The notes below the pieces were generated by a model. It worked only from the letters and a program-made list of their open reading frames with translations. It made no database searches and had not been told where the DNA came from. A DNA stretch of 41,290 nucleotides. Source: [Scytonema hofmanni] UTEX 2349 (GTDB taxonomy: Bacteria > Cyanobacteriota > Cyanobacteriia > Cyanobacteriales > Nostocaceae). Shown here piece after piece: positions 1 to 8,436 of this stretch. The translations under genes and the position numbers were made by a program. The stretch spans positions 1,183,362 to 1,224,651 of the forward strand of contig NZ_KK073769.1 of the NCBI RefSeq assembly GCF_000582685.1. Direction: 5' to 3'. Each line of letters opens with the position of its first letter. Position 1 is the first letter of the stretch.

Positions 1-315
1 AGGGTTTTGCGCCCTCATGGTCATTCAGTTGTCATGGTTCTGATGGCTTGCGCCTCATTTACCAAGCCTGCCATCCTTGAGATTACTACTCATTTCGACA
101 GAACGAATCGCACATAACTATCTTTATTGAAAGTCCATCCTTTTTGGGAAAATTAATTGGGGCGTTAATAAGCGCACTTATTAACGCTTCAATGTTTTTA
201 ATGATTGGTTTTAGTTTGAAACAAAAATAAAGCTAATGAAACTGTGAGATTAGAAAGTGGGTTGATAAGCTCAGTCAAATATGCTTTAGCCCAAAATACT
301 AATAATGCCTTTTTA
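1..315. other. Left edge, no gene recognised
   Basis: I see no convincing reading frame on either strand and no RNA gene in this stretch. It lies downstream of the DUF6887 gene, which is read towards it. The first 110 bases are less AT-rich than the rest and could be the end of something outside the window, but I cannot identify it. Confidence 0.4.
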
Positions 316-495
316 TCAACCAGCTTGACTGATACGCTTTTGCAGTTCAGCCTCTAACTGTTCTGGTGTGCTGACCACAACACCAGGCTTCGCTCTCATA
401 ATAGTTAAGTAATACTGAAATGCCTCCTCATCTTGGGGATGAGATATTACGTATTGTCTTAAGTCTGCCTCATTAAGGCTTAAATAGTGAGTCAT
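316..495 (-). CDS. DUF6887-type small protein
   Basis: A 59-residue protein beginning MTHYLSLNEADLRQYV and containing SHPQDEEAFQYYL. This matches my recollection of cyanobacterial DUF6887 proteins, which have an N-terminal helix, then a Y(V/I)LSHxxDEEAF stretch and an acidic C-terminal helix. The function is unknown. The ATG overlaps, by the four bases ATGA at 492-495, the stop codon that the upstream DUF6888 frame would reach if it were intact, so the pair was probably translationally coupled. DUF6888/DUF6887 neighbours recur in cyanobacteria (family knowledge), sometimes likened to toxin-antitoxin-sized pairs; nothing here shows that role. The frame is intact from ATG to TGA. Confidence 0.7.
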   Translation of the reverse strand: MTHYLSLNEADLRQYVISHPQDEEAFQYYLTIMRAKPGVVVSTPEQLEAELQKRISQAG

Positions 496-704
496 CTGAT
501 AATTTTCTCCCCATTGTTTAAAATTTATACTTGGATGGTTTCACCTATCAAAATCACAATTCTACCTGTTCTTTCATCGTATCGGACTAATGCAATATCT
601 CGGAATAAATTGCTAGCACGAACGCAAAAGTCAAAGAACGCTTTCAGTTGGTCTATGGTCGGTTCCATCCATTTTTCCCATCTACCCAGTTTCTTAACTG
701 GCAT
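492..704 (-). pseudogene. DUF6888-like gene with in-frame stop
   Basis: The frame contains SNLFRDIALVRYDERTGRIV and then ILIGETIQV, the core of cyanobacterial DUF6888 proteins (RYDERTG followed by an ILxGExIxI strand). A TAA at 525-527 ends it after 47 residues if started at ATG 668, or 59 residues from ATG 704. Read past that stop, the same frame gives ILNNGEKIIR. This resembles the family's usual C-terminal strand-turn (I-P-N-G-x-W), and it ends in a TGA that overlaps the next ATG by four bases. I infer a full-length gene broken by one nonsense change. It could instead be a slightly shortened but working protein. Confidence 0.55.
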
Positions 705-914
705 TTGTAGTACTATGTATTTGGATTCTAGGGGTTGTAGTTATAATCCGGAATAATTCGCTACACATTCCTTCGCCCAAGCAAAGCTAAGGAATTGCCC
801 CACCTTGAGAGTGCTGGCAGCGGTAGGGCATCTTTTAATAGTGCGATCGCCCCAATAATTTTTTTATTTTGTCCCCCTGCAATGACATTAGCTATCAACT
901 AACCACCAACCAGC

Positions 915-1916
915 CTAAAACTGCTGCAAAAAGCGCAAATCGCTATTGTATAATCGGCGAATATCATCCATTTGGTGTAAAACCATCGCAAAGCGTTCGA
1001 CACCAAAACCAGCGGCAAATCCAGTATAAACTTCTGGGTCGTAACCCACAGATTTCAGCACATTTGGATCGACCATACCGCAGCCCATAACTTCCAGCCA
1101 GCGTCCATTCCACTGCAAATCAACTTCCGCAGAAGGTTCTGTAAACGGGAAATAACTGGCACGGAAACGAATTGGTAACTCCCCAAACATTGCTTCTAAA
1201 AACAGCTTAATAGTGCCTTTGAGGTCTGTAAAAGTTAGTCCCTCGTCAATTGCTAAAAGTTCTATTTGATGAAAAACTGCCGAGTGGGTAGCATCTACAT
1301 TATCTCGTCGATAAACTCGTCCTGGAGCGATAACCCGTATCGGTGGTTCTTCGGTTTCCATATAGCGAATTTGTACCGAGGAAGTATGAGTACGTAGGAG
1401 ATTTCCGTCTGGGAGGTAGAAAGTATCCTGCATATCACGGGCTGGGTGATCGGGTGGAGTATTCAGAGCCTCGAAATTGTAGTAATCTGTTTCCATCTCT
1501 GGACCTTGAGCCACAGTGTAGCCCATACCGACAAAGATATCCAGCGCTTGGTCGATAATACCATTGAGGGGATGAACACGTCCTTGAGGGCTGTAAATTC
1601 CCGGCATTGTCACATCTAGAGTTTCTGCTTCTAGCTGTGCGTGAATTTGAGCAGCTTCTAAAAAGGCGCGTTGTCTGTCTAAACTGGTTTGAAGGCTTTC
1701 TTTGACTGTATTGCCGATCGCCCCAATTAAGGGTCGTTCTTCAGCACTTAATTGTCCCATACTCCGCAACAGTGTGGACAATTCGCCTTTTTTCCCAAGG
1801 TAGCCGACTCGGAGTTCTTCTAGGCGTTCTAAGCTATCGGCAGATGCGATCGCTTTTTCTCCTTCAATTCGCAGTGCTAAAAGTTGAGCCTCTAAATTGC
1901 TGGGCTGATTCGTCAT
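915..1916 (-). CDS. pheS: Phenylalanyl-tRNA synthetase alpha subunit
   Basis: Catalytic subunit that, with PheT, attaches phenylalanine to tRNA-Phe in the cytoplasm. The 333-residue length is normal for bacterial PheS. The N-terminal third (to about residue 90) is the helical tRNA-binding coiled coil. The class II aminoacyl-tRNA synthetase core follows, with MPGIYSPQGRVHPLNGIID, the dimer/motif regions around RTHTSSVQIRYME and FHQIELLAIDEGLTF, and the C-terminal GFAAGFGVERFAMVLH (motif 3, with the ATP-binding arginine). The ATG at 1916 gives MTNQPSNLEAQL, a normal start. pheT is not adjacent, as is usual in cyanobacteria. Upstream lies a heptamer repeat and then the divergent surE gene. Confidence 0.97.
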   Translation of the reverse strand: MTNQPSNLEAQLLALRIEGEKAIASADSLERLEELRVGYLGKKGELSTLLRSMGQLSAEERPLIGAIGNTVKESLQTSLDRQRAFLEAAQIHAQLEAETLDVTMPGIYSPQGRVHPLNGIIDQALDIFVGMGYTVAQGPEMETDYYNFEALNTPPDHPARDMQDTFYLPDGNLLRTHTSSVQIRYMETEEPPIRVIAPGRVYRRDNVDATHSAVFHQIELLAIDEGLTFTDLKGTIKLFLEAMFGELPIRFRASYFPFTEPSAEVDLQWNGRWLEVMGCGMVDPNVLKSVGYDPEVYTGFAAGFGVERFAMVLHQMDDIRRLYNSDLRFLQQF

Positions 1917-1927
1917 TTCTTACAGTT

Positions 1928-1960
1928 ATTGGGCATTGGGCATTGGGCATTGGGCATTGG
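1928..1960. repeat. Heptamer tandem repeat (TTGGGCA)
   Basis: About four and a half copies of ATTGGGC in the pheS-surE intergenic region. This is a short tandemly repeated repetitive sequence of the kind known from filamentous cyanobacteria. The same heptamer recurs at 34276-34311 and 38781-38816. Confidence 0.9.
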
Positions 1961-2109
1961 TTAAAAGACTAATCCCTTAGTTATATGCCATTGATGAGTC
2001 AAAGGTTAGGTTAAAGCAAACCTCTTTTTACCAGTTTAAAGGCTATTGTCCAAGGAAAGCATGTTTTTTTGTTCTTTGCCTGTGACGACGGACATTGACA
2101 ATTGTCTCT

Positions 2110-2144
2110 TAACTACTAACTATTAACTATTAACTATTAACTAT
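2110..2144. repeat. Heptamer tandem repeat (TAACTAT)
   Basis: Five near-perfect copies of a 7-base unit (TAACTAT) ending a few bases before the surE start codon. The unit differs from the TTGGGCA repeat on the other side of the same intergenic region. The surE ribosome-binding region therefore sits in or beside repeat DNA, and no clear Shine-Dalgarno is visible. Confidence 0.85.
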
Positions 2145-2150
2145 AGACTA

Positions 2151-2948
2151 ATGAAATTACTAATTAGCAATGATGACGGGGTTGCGGCTTTGGGGATTCG
2201 GACTTTAGCCAATTGTTTGGCACAAGCCGGTCATGATGTGACTGTAGTGTGTCCGGATCGCGAGCGATCGGCAACCGGACATGGACTAACTTTACACCAA
2301 CCAATTCGCGCCGAAATTATTGAATCGGTGTTTCATCCTGCTGTCAATGCTTGGGCTTGCGATGGAACTCCTTCCGATTGTGTTAAATTAGCGCTGTGGG
2401 CTTTGCTGGAGTCTCCCCCCGATTTGGTTGTTTCTGGCATTAATCAAGGTGCTAATTTGGGAACCGAAATTCTTTATTCCGGAACTGTTTCCGCCGCAAT
2501 GGAGGGTATAATTGAAGGTATTCCCAGTGTGGCACTGAGTCTTACCAGTCACACTTGCAAAGATTTTCAACCTGCTGCTGACTTTGCAAAAATTTTAGTA
2601 GACCAAATATCGGTAAACCCCTTACCAGAATTGATGTTGCTTAACGTCAACGTTCCTGCCGTCAAGTGGTCAGAAATTGCTGGAGTTACTATCACCCGTC
2701 AAGGGGTGCGACGGTATGTAGATGTTTTTGACAAGCGCATCGATCCGCGTGGAAAAACATACTACTGGTTAACCGGAGAAGTTCTAGAAGATGTGGAACC
2801 GCCATCGGATTTAAACATACCACAAAATGTACCGACTGACGTGCATGTTATCCGTAAAAACTACATCAGTATAACGCCATTACAATATAATCTCACCTAT
2901 GCAGGTGGCGTTAATCAATTGTCTCAGTGGGAATTTAAGTTGACTTGA
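2151..2948 (+). CDS. surE: 5'/3'-nucleotidase SurE
   Basis: Metal-dependent nucleoside monophosphate phosphatase of stationary-phase and stress physiology. The protein opens with MKLLISNDDGV; the Asp-Asp pair is the family's metal-binding dyad. It continues with VVCPDRERSATGHGLT (the conserved Ser and Asn/Ser loop region), CDGTPSDCVKLAL, and SGINQGANLGTEILYSGTV, all SurE signatures. The 265-residue length is normal. The start is fixed because the catalytic motif begins within eight residues of the ATG. It is divergent from pheS and followed by hydrolase and ribF genes on the same strand. Cytoplasmic, with no membrane segment. Confidence 0.96.
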   Translation: MKLLISNDDGVAALGIRTLANCLAQAGHDVTVVCPDRERSATGHGLTLHQPIRAEIIESVFHPAVNAWACDGTPSDCVKLALWALLESPPDLVVSGINQGANLGTEILYSGTVSAAMEGIIEGIPSVALSLTSHTCKDFQPAADFAKILVDQISVNPLPELMLLNVNVPAVKWSEIAGVTITRQGVRRYVDVFDKRIDPRGKTYYWLTGEVLEDVEPPSDLNIPQNVPTDVHVIRKNYISITPLQYNLTYAGGVNQLSQWEFKLT

Positions 2949-3252
2949 ATAAGTTTAAATCAACCGAGCTAGTAAAGCTTGTTAAATGCATTACAAGAAA
3001 ATTTAGGCTATAAAGTAGGAGCACTCTTGAAAACAACTCATACATATACGCCAGAAAAAGTCAAGAAATTTGCCTTGCAGTCTCTAATCAAAAGCAAGAG
3101 CAAGATAACCAAATTAAGCAAAATTTTGAAAAGGGTATGCTGTTTTACCAAGAAATTCCCCATCTCACAAAGGGCGGATATACAGCACAAACTGGACAAA
3201 ATAAGTAACAATTTTTTTTATCGCCCGCTAAGTATGCAGCAAGGCAACACCC
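2949..3252. other. surE downstream gap, weak 93-codon frame
   Basis: A TTG-started frame (2979-3260, plus) could encode a lysine-rich 93-residue peptide, but it overlaps the next gene's start, has no recognisable domain and looks like AT-rich spacer. I do not call it a gene. No hairpin terminator with a T-run is seen after surE. Confidence 0.4.
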
Positions 3253-4149
3253 ATGTCTAGGATAGAGAATCAATTTACCGTACAATTTTGGGGCGTTCGC
3301 GGCAGCATCCCCAGTCCAGGACTAAATACCGTTCGTTACGGCGGTAATACCCCTTGCATTGAGATGCAAGTGGGGGGTAAACGCTTAATTTTCGATGGTG
3401 GTACGGGACTGCATGTTTTGGGGCAATCATTATTGCGCCAAATGCCGATAGAAGCTCATATATTTTTCACGCACTCGCACTGGGATCATGTGCAGGGATT
3501 TCCCTTTTTTACCCCAGGTTTTGTGAGGGGAAATAACTTTCATATTTATGGTGCGATCGCTCCTGATGGTTCCACCGTCGAACAACGGCTAAATGACCAA
3601 ATGCTGCATCCAAATTTTCCCGTACCTTTGCAAATCATGCAAGCAAATTTGGATTTTTACAATGTCAAAGCCGGAGAACCAATCAAAATTAATGATATTA
3701 TCGTCGAAACGGCACCTCTGAACCATCCGGGTGAAGCGGTAGGATACCGAGTTAATTGGCGTGATGGTGCGGCTGTATATATTACTGATACTGAGCATTT
3801 TCCCGATAAGTTGGATGAAAATGTCATGTGGTTAGCTCGTAACGCCGACATCCTCATTTATGATTCCACTTATACTGACGAGGAATATCATTCGCCAAAC
3901 TTGCCGAAAATCGGTTGGGGACATTCCACATGGCAAGAAGCTGTGAAAATAGCCAAAGCAGCTAACGTCAAAACTTTGGTAATTTTCCACCACGATCCAG
4001 CACACGATGATGTATTTTTGGATCGTGTAGGGAAAGAAGCCGCAGTGCAATTTCCTGGTGCGATCATGGCACGGGAAGGAATGGTACTTCAAGTTCCGAT
4101 ATCCATGCCCTTATCAGAATCTATTCCTGTTAGTGAGTTTTCTGCTTAA
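3253..4149 (+). CDS. Metallo-beta-lactamase-fold hydrolase
   Basis: A 298-residue MBL-fold protein. It starts with FTVQFWGVRGSIPSPG and RYGGNTPCIE, typical of the subgroup often annotated as phosphoribosyl 1,2-cyclic phosphate phosphodiesterase-like or RNase Z-like hydrolases. The metal-binding motif is T-HSHWDH at residues 73-79. Later metal ligands are likely in NHPGEAVGYR, in YITDTEH (Asp), and the C-terminal FHHDPAHDD. The exact substrate cannot be read from sequence. Start: ATG 3253 gives MSRIENQFTVQFWG and places the conserved strand correctly. It probably shares transcription with ribF, whose GTG start lies 15 bases after this stop. Confidence 0.88.
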   Translation: MSRIENQFTVQFWGVRGSIPSPGLNTVRYGGNTPCIEMQVGGKRLIFDGGTGLHVLGQSLLRQMPIEAHIFFTHSHWDHVQGFPFFTPGFVRGNNFHIYGAIAPDGSTVEQRLNDQMLHPNFPVPLQIMQANLDFYNVKAGEPIKINDIIVETAPLNHPGEAVGYRVNWRDGAAVYITDTEHFPDKLDENVMWLARNADILIYDSTYTDEEYHSPNLPKIGWGHSTWQEAVKIAKAANVKTLVIFHHDPAHDDVFLDRVGKEAAVQFPGAIMAREGMVLQVPISMPLSESIPVSEFSA

Positions 4150-4164
4150 AGGTTCCGAATCGAC

Positions 4165-5181
4165 GTGGTAAATCTGTCTCAAAATGGGTGTGCTGTGTGG
4201 GTTGCTTCTTCCACCAAATTGGCTTTAACGCCTACTGCTGTTGCATTGGGCAAATTTGATGGTGTCCATCGTGGGCATCAAAAAGTAATTGCACCAATTT
4301 TGCAACAAGCTAATAGAGAGAAAGAAAGTAATACTAATTACATTTACTCAACAGTTGTCACCTTTTATCCCCATCCCCAAGAATTTTTTACAGGGATACC
4401 TCATGCTTTGTTGACACCAGTGGATGAAAAAGCGCAACAGTTGCGATCGCTTGGCATCGAACAACTGGTACTATTACCCTTTGGCAAAGAATTAGCAGCT
4501 TTGACTCCCGAAGAATTCGTAGAACAAATTCTCGTGCAACAATTGCAATGTCAGCAAATTAGCGTCGGGGAAGATTTTTGTTTTGGGAAAAAGCGCAGTG
4601 GTACTGCCAAGCATTTACAATTTCTCGCCGCCAAGTATAACATTCCCGTTACCATCGTTCCCATCCAAACTCATACAGGCGACGAGAGTGTCACTTCCAC
4701 ACTAGAGGAGGCTCGTATTAGCACTTCACTGATTCGTCAACATTTGGCAAATGGCAACATCGAACTAGCAAACCAACTTTTAGGACGTCCCTACACCCTA
4801 ATTGGTTTTGTCGTCCAAGGTCAACAAATTGGCAGAACTATTAACTTTCCCACTGCCAACTTACAATTACCTAAAGAAAAATTTTTGCCCCGTCAAGGTG
4901 TTTACGCGGTTCGTGTTTGTATCGAAGAAAACCAAACTTCTACCATCGAAGGCGTAATGAATATAGGCGATCGCCCAACTGTAAACGGCACTCATCTTAC
5001 CGTAGAAGTACATTTGTTAGATTGGGTTGGCGATTTGTACGGCAAAAATCTAACAGTGGAACTCGCCAAATTTTTGCGACCAGAACAAAAATTTTCTTCT
5101 CTAGAAGATCTGAAAACACAAATTAAACTTGACTGCATTGCTGCAAAAGAAGTGCTGAGTGGGAATACTAATGAGAGTTAG
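4165..5181 (+). CDS. ribF: Bifunctional riboflavin kinase / FAD synthetase
   Basis: Makes FMN from riboflavin and then FAD from FMN. The N-terminal nucleotidyltransferase half has ALGKFDGVHRGHQKVI (GxFDGxHxGH) near residues 28-43, and FYPHPQEFF. The C-terminal riboflavin kinase half has GRPYTLIGFVVQGQQIGR, then NFPTANLQL (the PTAN motif) and GVMNIGDRPTVNG. The 338-residue length is slightly above the bacterial norm. The likely start is GTG 4165 (MVNLSQNGCAVWV); no ATG lies between it and the catalytic strand. It follows the MBL hydrolase closely and precedes a moxR-type gene. Confidence 0.95.
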   Translation: MVNLSQNGCAVWVASSTKLALTPTAVALGKFDGVHRGHQKVIAPILQQANREKESNTNYIYSTVVTFYPHPQEFFTGIPHALLTPVDEKAQQLRSLGIEQLVLLPFGKELAALTPEEFVEQILVQQLQCQQISVGEDFCFGKKRSGTAKHLQFLAAKYNIPVTIVPIQTHTGDESVTSTLEEARISTSLIRQHLANGNIELANQLLGRPYTLIGFVVQGQQIGRTINFPTANLQLPKEKFLPRQGVYAVRVCIEENQTSTIEGVMNIGDRPTVNGTHLTVEVHLLDWVGDLYGKNLTVELAKFLRPEQKFSSLEDLKTQIKLDCIAAKEVLSGNTNES

Positions 5182-5220
5182 GAGTTAGTGGTTAGTGGAT
5201 AGGAGTTAGTGGTTAGTACA

Positions 5221-5262
5221 CAACCAACAACCAACAACCAACAACCAACAACCAACAACCAA
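5221..5262. repeat. Heptamer tandem repeat (CAACCAA), six copies
   Basis: Six exact tandem copies of CAACCAA between ribF and the MoxR gene, preceded by a looser GGAGTTAGTGGTTAGT repeat at 5179-5217. Typical cyanobacterial intergenic microrepeat; it ends about 17 bases before the next ATG. Confidence 0.93.
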
Positions 5263-5278
5263 CCATTCCCCCCAGTCC

Positions 5279-6187
5279 ATGAGAGAAAAAATTGACGCTC
5301 TAACACAAAATCTGGCTCTTACCATCGTTGGCAAAAGTGAAGCAATACGCTTAGTGCTAGTTGCTTTACTCGGTGGTGGTCACGCTTTACTAGAAGATGT
5401 CCCCGGAGTCGGTAAAACCCTGCTTGCCAAGTCTCTAGCTCGTTCTATTGATGGCAAATTTCAACGTCTACAATGCACCCCAGATTTACTACCTACTGAC
5501 ATTACTGGTACCAATATTTGGAACCCAAAAAGTGGCGAATTTAGCTTTCTCCCTGGTCCAATATTTGCCAATGTGCTGCTAGCCGATGAAATCAATCGTG
5601 CTACACCACGCACTCAGTCGGCTTTGCTGGAAGTTATGGAAGAACAACAAGTCACGGTAGATGGTGTTTCTCGCGCTGTTCCTACACCCTTTTTTGTGAT
5701 TGCGACTCAAAACCCCATCGAATACCAAGGTACTTTTCCCTTGCCAGAAGCACAGATGGATCGGTTTATGCTTTCCTTAAGTTTGGGCTATCCTTCTGAA
5801 GCTGAAGAATTACAGATGCTGCAAAGGGTCGATAAGAATATCAAAGTTGCTGATTTACAACCTTGTATTACTTTGGCAGAGGTGCAAGAATTGCGCCAAA
5901 TTTGCGCTCAAGTAAGAGTGGAAAGCTCATTGCAACAGTATATTTTGGAATTGGTGCGGGCGACACGCCAAGATGAGGAAATTTCTCTTGGTGTCAGTCC
6001 TCGTGGTACAATGGCTCTGCAACGAGCGACTCAGGCGATCGCTTTTCTGTTAGGACGTGATTATGCGATTCCCGATGATGTGAAGTTTCTTGCTCCTTAT
6101 GTTCTTTGTCATCGTCTGATTCCAGCGGGAGGACGCAAAGCAAGAAGTGTGATGGAGCGGTTATTGCGGGCTGTGCCGATTCCATAA
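5279..6187 (+). CDS. MoxR-family AAA+ ATPase
   Basis: A 302-residue AAA+ ATPase of the MoxR group, thought to act as a chaperone that matures protein complexes, usually with von Willebrand A partners. Walker A is VPGVGKT (residues 41-47, Lys46). Walker B is LLADEINRA (Asp103, Glu104). Sensor 1 region: FVIATQNPIEYQGTFPLPEAQMDRF. The C-terminal lid (AAA_lid_2) contains SLGVSPRGTMALQRAT. It is full length for the family. The usual downstream partner (DUF58/VWA gene) is not here; a transposase remnant begins just after the stop, so an original neighbour may have been lost. Cytoplasmic. Confidence 0.93.
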   Translation: MREKIDALTQNLALTIVGKSEAIRLVLVALLGGGHALLEDVPGVGKTLLAKSLARSIDGKFQRLQCTPDLLPTDITGTNIWNPKSGEFSFLPGPIFANVLLADEINRATPRTQSALLEVMEEQQVTVDGVSRAVPTPFFVIATQNPIEYQGTFPLPEAQMDRFMLSLSLGYPSEAEELQMLQRVDKNIKVADLQPCITLAEVQELRQICAQVRVESSLQQYILELVRATRQDEEISLGVSPRGTMALQRATQAIAFLLGRDYAIPDDVKFLAPYVLCHRLIPAGGRKARSVMERLLRAVPIP

Positions 6188-6202
6188 CTATGGTTCTGAC
6201 CG

Positions 6203-6364
6203 ACATTCCGCACTTCAAAATCTAATATATCGATATTCAAGAATATTTCCTAACAATTGTCAAGTATTAATACTGAGAATTATTGGGGATTTGTGATTGC
6301 TATTTAACCACCATTAGCGAGATATTGGAAATCATCGTGTATTACACGATGAAGTGCGGAATGT
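6203..6364. repeat. 162-bp segment bounded by 15-bp inverted repeats
   Basis: ACATTCCGCACTTCA at 6203-6217 is exactly inverted as TGAAGTGCGGAATGT at 6350-6364. Immediately inside the right arm is a 17-bp palindrome (ATCGTGTA-T-TACACGAT, 6334-6350). The segment lies between the MoxR stop and the truncated transposase frame, and it supplies the artificial N-terminus of that frame. It could be a small MITE-like insertion or a rearranged transposon end. Confidence 0.6.
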
Positions 6365-7260
6365 GGGTTAAATGGTTATCTCGTGTACCATTATCCATAA
6401 CTGAGGCGAAAAACTTAGTTTCAGACATCAGTGATTCAGAATTGATAAAAAGTCAAATAAATGGTTATTCATATGTTGTTAAAAGAAGTAACTACGCTTC
6501 TGTTGAACAAAGATGGTTAGTAGTCGAAAGTGAAGCGAGAAAGAAATCTGACCTACGTCAATTAGAAAAAAGAATCCCTAAATTAGAAACAAGTGCAATT
6601 TCGCAATTAAAAAAATTGCAGAAAGAAGAGTTTAATTGTCATCAAGATGCGATGAAAGCAGCATTGAAGTTATCTAAAAGTTTTAAATATTATCATTTAG
6701 ATAATATTCAAATTCACGAAAAAAAATTAAGTGATAAAACTAAATATCAAGAATGCTTTTATCAAGTATCTGCAACATTATTAAAAGATGATGCTGCAAT
6801 CAATTCAGAAATTCAAAGTGCTGGACGTTTTATTCTTGCTACAAATATCTTAGATGAAAACATACTTAGTAACTCAGAAATGATTTCTGAATATAAAGCG
6901 CAACAGTGTTGCGAGCGAGGGTTTGGCTTCCTTAAAGACCCTTTATTCTTCGCAGATAGTATTTTTCTTAAAACTGCAAAAAGAATAGAAGCTTTGGCAA
7001 TGGTAATGGCGTTATGTTTGTTGGTTTATACTCTTGCACAAAGGCAAATGCGTGCAGCTTTATTATCATCTAAATCAACTGTAAAAAATCAATTGGGTAA
7101 ACCTACAGAGCGCCCTACATTAAGGTGGATCTTTCAATGCTTTCAATCTATCCATCTTGTTGCATTAAACAATGAAAAAGAAATATCTAATCTGACAGAC
7201 TATAGGCAATTTATCCTTAGCCTTTTCCCGGAAGAATGTCATTTATATTATCAATCTTAG
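6365..7260 (+). pseudogene. IS1634-type transposase, 5'-truncated remnant
   Basis: An open frame runs from 6283, but homologous-looking protein starts only at about 6365 (VKWLSRVPLSITEAKN). Diagnostic C-terminal blocks of IS1634-family (IS4-like DDE) transposases follow: GRFILATNILD, NSEMISEYKAQQCCERGFGF, and LKDPLFFADSIFLK, then RIEALAMVMALCLLVYTLAQ. The last blocks carry the catalytic-Glu region. Intact family members are roughly 500-600 residues, so about the first 200 residues, with the first catalytic Asp, are missing. It therefore cannot transpose by itself. The break coincides with the right arm of the inverted-repeat segment at 6203-6364. Confidence 0.8.
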
Positions 7261-7296
7261 CTTGATTAATTAACTTTATTATATATTTATTTTTCC

Positions 7297-7315
7297 GGCT
7301 ATTTCTTTTATAGCC
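7297..7315. terminator. Hairpin after transposase remnant
   Basis: GGCTAT (7297-7302) pairs with ATAGCC (7310-7315) around a T-rich 7-base loop, 37 bases after the transposase stop. There is no T-run after it, so terminator function is doubtful. Confidence 0.3.
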
Positions 7316-7556
7316 CTGCATTATCATATTATTTTTCGTAATTTTATTATCTTAACTATCAGTTATATTCCAGAATCAACAAAGTCAACATTGAGTTAAT
7401 CTATGAATCAAGTATAAATACTTATTTATATTTGAATTGTTCTTAGTTGACTTTTATTGACATTGTTATGCGCCGATTTGAAAGAAACCCTACGGCGTGT
7501 CACACAGAAAAATGTGGGTATTAAGTATTATTTTACTCTTTTATAATTAATGTAGC

Positions 7557-7817
7557 TCAGTTATAACCGCGTACTACAAATTCGGGTGCGGAATATGGGT
7601 TGTAAGATTTGAGTTCCTCCACTAATGAGTCTGGTGCACCAAAAGCAGAAGCAAGCCCAACGACCCAGGCTCTTTCTTCAGGGGCTAATGTACCATCACC
7701 ATTGGCACAAATGAGAACTGACTTCAAGTAACCATTATAGGCTTCACCACTTGGAAGTTTACCAAAGCTGTATTTTTCTTTAAATAGCCATTCAAAACCA
7801 TCATTGTTAATAGTCAT
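7557..7817 (-). CDS. Small acidic protein, unknown function
   Basis: An 86-residue protein with the centre LICANGDGTLAPEERAWVVG followed by LASAFGAPDSLVEELKSY. The NGDGTLAPEE segment, followed by helices, recalls TerB-like or EF-hand-like loops seen in small cyanobacterial proteins, but I cannot assign a family. A good Shine-Dalgarno (AGAGGTAAG) lies just upstream of ATG 7817, which supports a real gene and this start. No membrane segment or signal peptide. It stands alone between an insertion-sequence remnant and a repeat-filled region. Ca2+ binding is a possibility only. Confidence 0.65.
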   Translation of the reverse strand: MTINNDGFEWLFKEKYSFGKLPSGEAYNGYLKSVLICANGDGTLAPEERAWVVGLASAFGAPDSLVEELKSYNPYSAPEFVVRGYN

Positions 7818-7949
7818 AACTTACCTCTGATGAATAGATTAAAGAAATTATTCTAAATGCAATTATCACATAATAGATGGTCTTTTTGATTATGCTTCCC
7901 TAGGGGTGGTTATTATTTGTTTTGCTACTGACCACTGACCACTGACTTT

Positions 7950-7980
7950 AACTCTATCCCAAGAGTGGGTGGAGTTTTTT
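7950..7980 (+). terminator. Orphan intrinsic terminator-like hairpin
   Basis: AACTC pairs with GAGTT, and inside it CCCA pairs with TGGG around an AGAG loop. A run of six T follows on the plus strand. No plus-strand protein gene ends nearby (the closest, the transposase remnant, stops about 690 bases earlier), so it may end a short non-coding or antisense transcript starting in 7820-7950. Confidence 0.45.
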
Positions 7981-8314
7981 ATTTAAATAAATTATGATTT
8001 TTCTGACTTTTTATAAATAAGTATTTTTGTCAATCCTTTAAATCTTAATTTTAGATGCGTTTGCCCTGTCAATTGCGTCTAGAAGCGTAGTTTTCCGGTA
8101 GTTGCTCTGGAGGGCATGCGATATCCAAGTTTTTCGACATTGCTTTGCTCTCTTGTTGTACAAACAATCTCAGGACTTACGCAACTGTCACATATTACCA
8201 GCAGAAATATATGCGATCGCATGATGTGAAAATAAACGCACATAACCACGTTTTATGTCTGACTACTTATTAACAACAAATATCTCAAACACCTATTTAA
8301 TCGTAGAAACTAGC

Positions 8315-8368
8315 TAATGTAAAGACGTTCCGCCGGAACGTCTTTACGACGGTTGCGACGTTTTTATT
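8315..8368 (-). repeat. 54-bp dispersed repeat with 29-bp palindrome
   Basis: Read on the minus strand, this stretch matches 31111-31163 with two substitutions and one deleted base. It starts AATAAAAACGTCGCAACCGT and includes the palindrome GTAAAGACGTTCCG-C-CGGAACGTCTTTAC (8319-8347, 14-bp arms). A partial third copy lies at 30976-31020. Confidence 0.85.
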
Positions 8369-8415
8369 AGACATCGACCGCTATGCTTATTATGCGTTGT
8401 CCTAAACCCTTGATT

Positions 8416-8436
8416 AGACGTAGCACTGCTACGTCT
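8416..8436. repeat. 21-bp palindrome, AGACG arm family
   Basis: AGACGTAGCA-C-TGCTACGTCT, a perfect palindrome. It has the same core as the 29-bp palindrome at 40415-40443 and the same outer AGACG/CGTCT arm as the copies with a TTCCG core. Confidence 0.85.

Noticed and set aside
2979..3260. 93-codon frame after surE
   Set aside because: TTG start, no domain, lysine-rich AT spacer composition, and overlap with the next gene's start.
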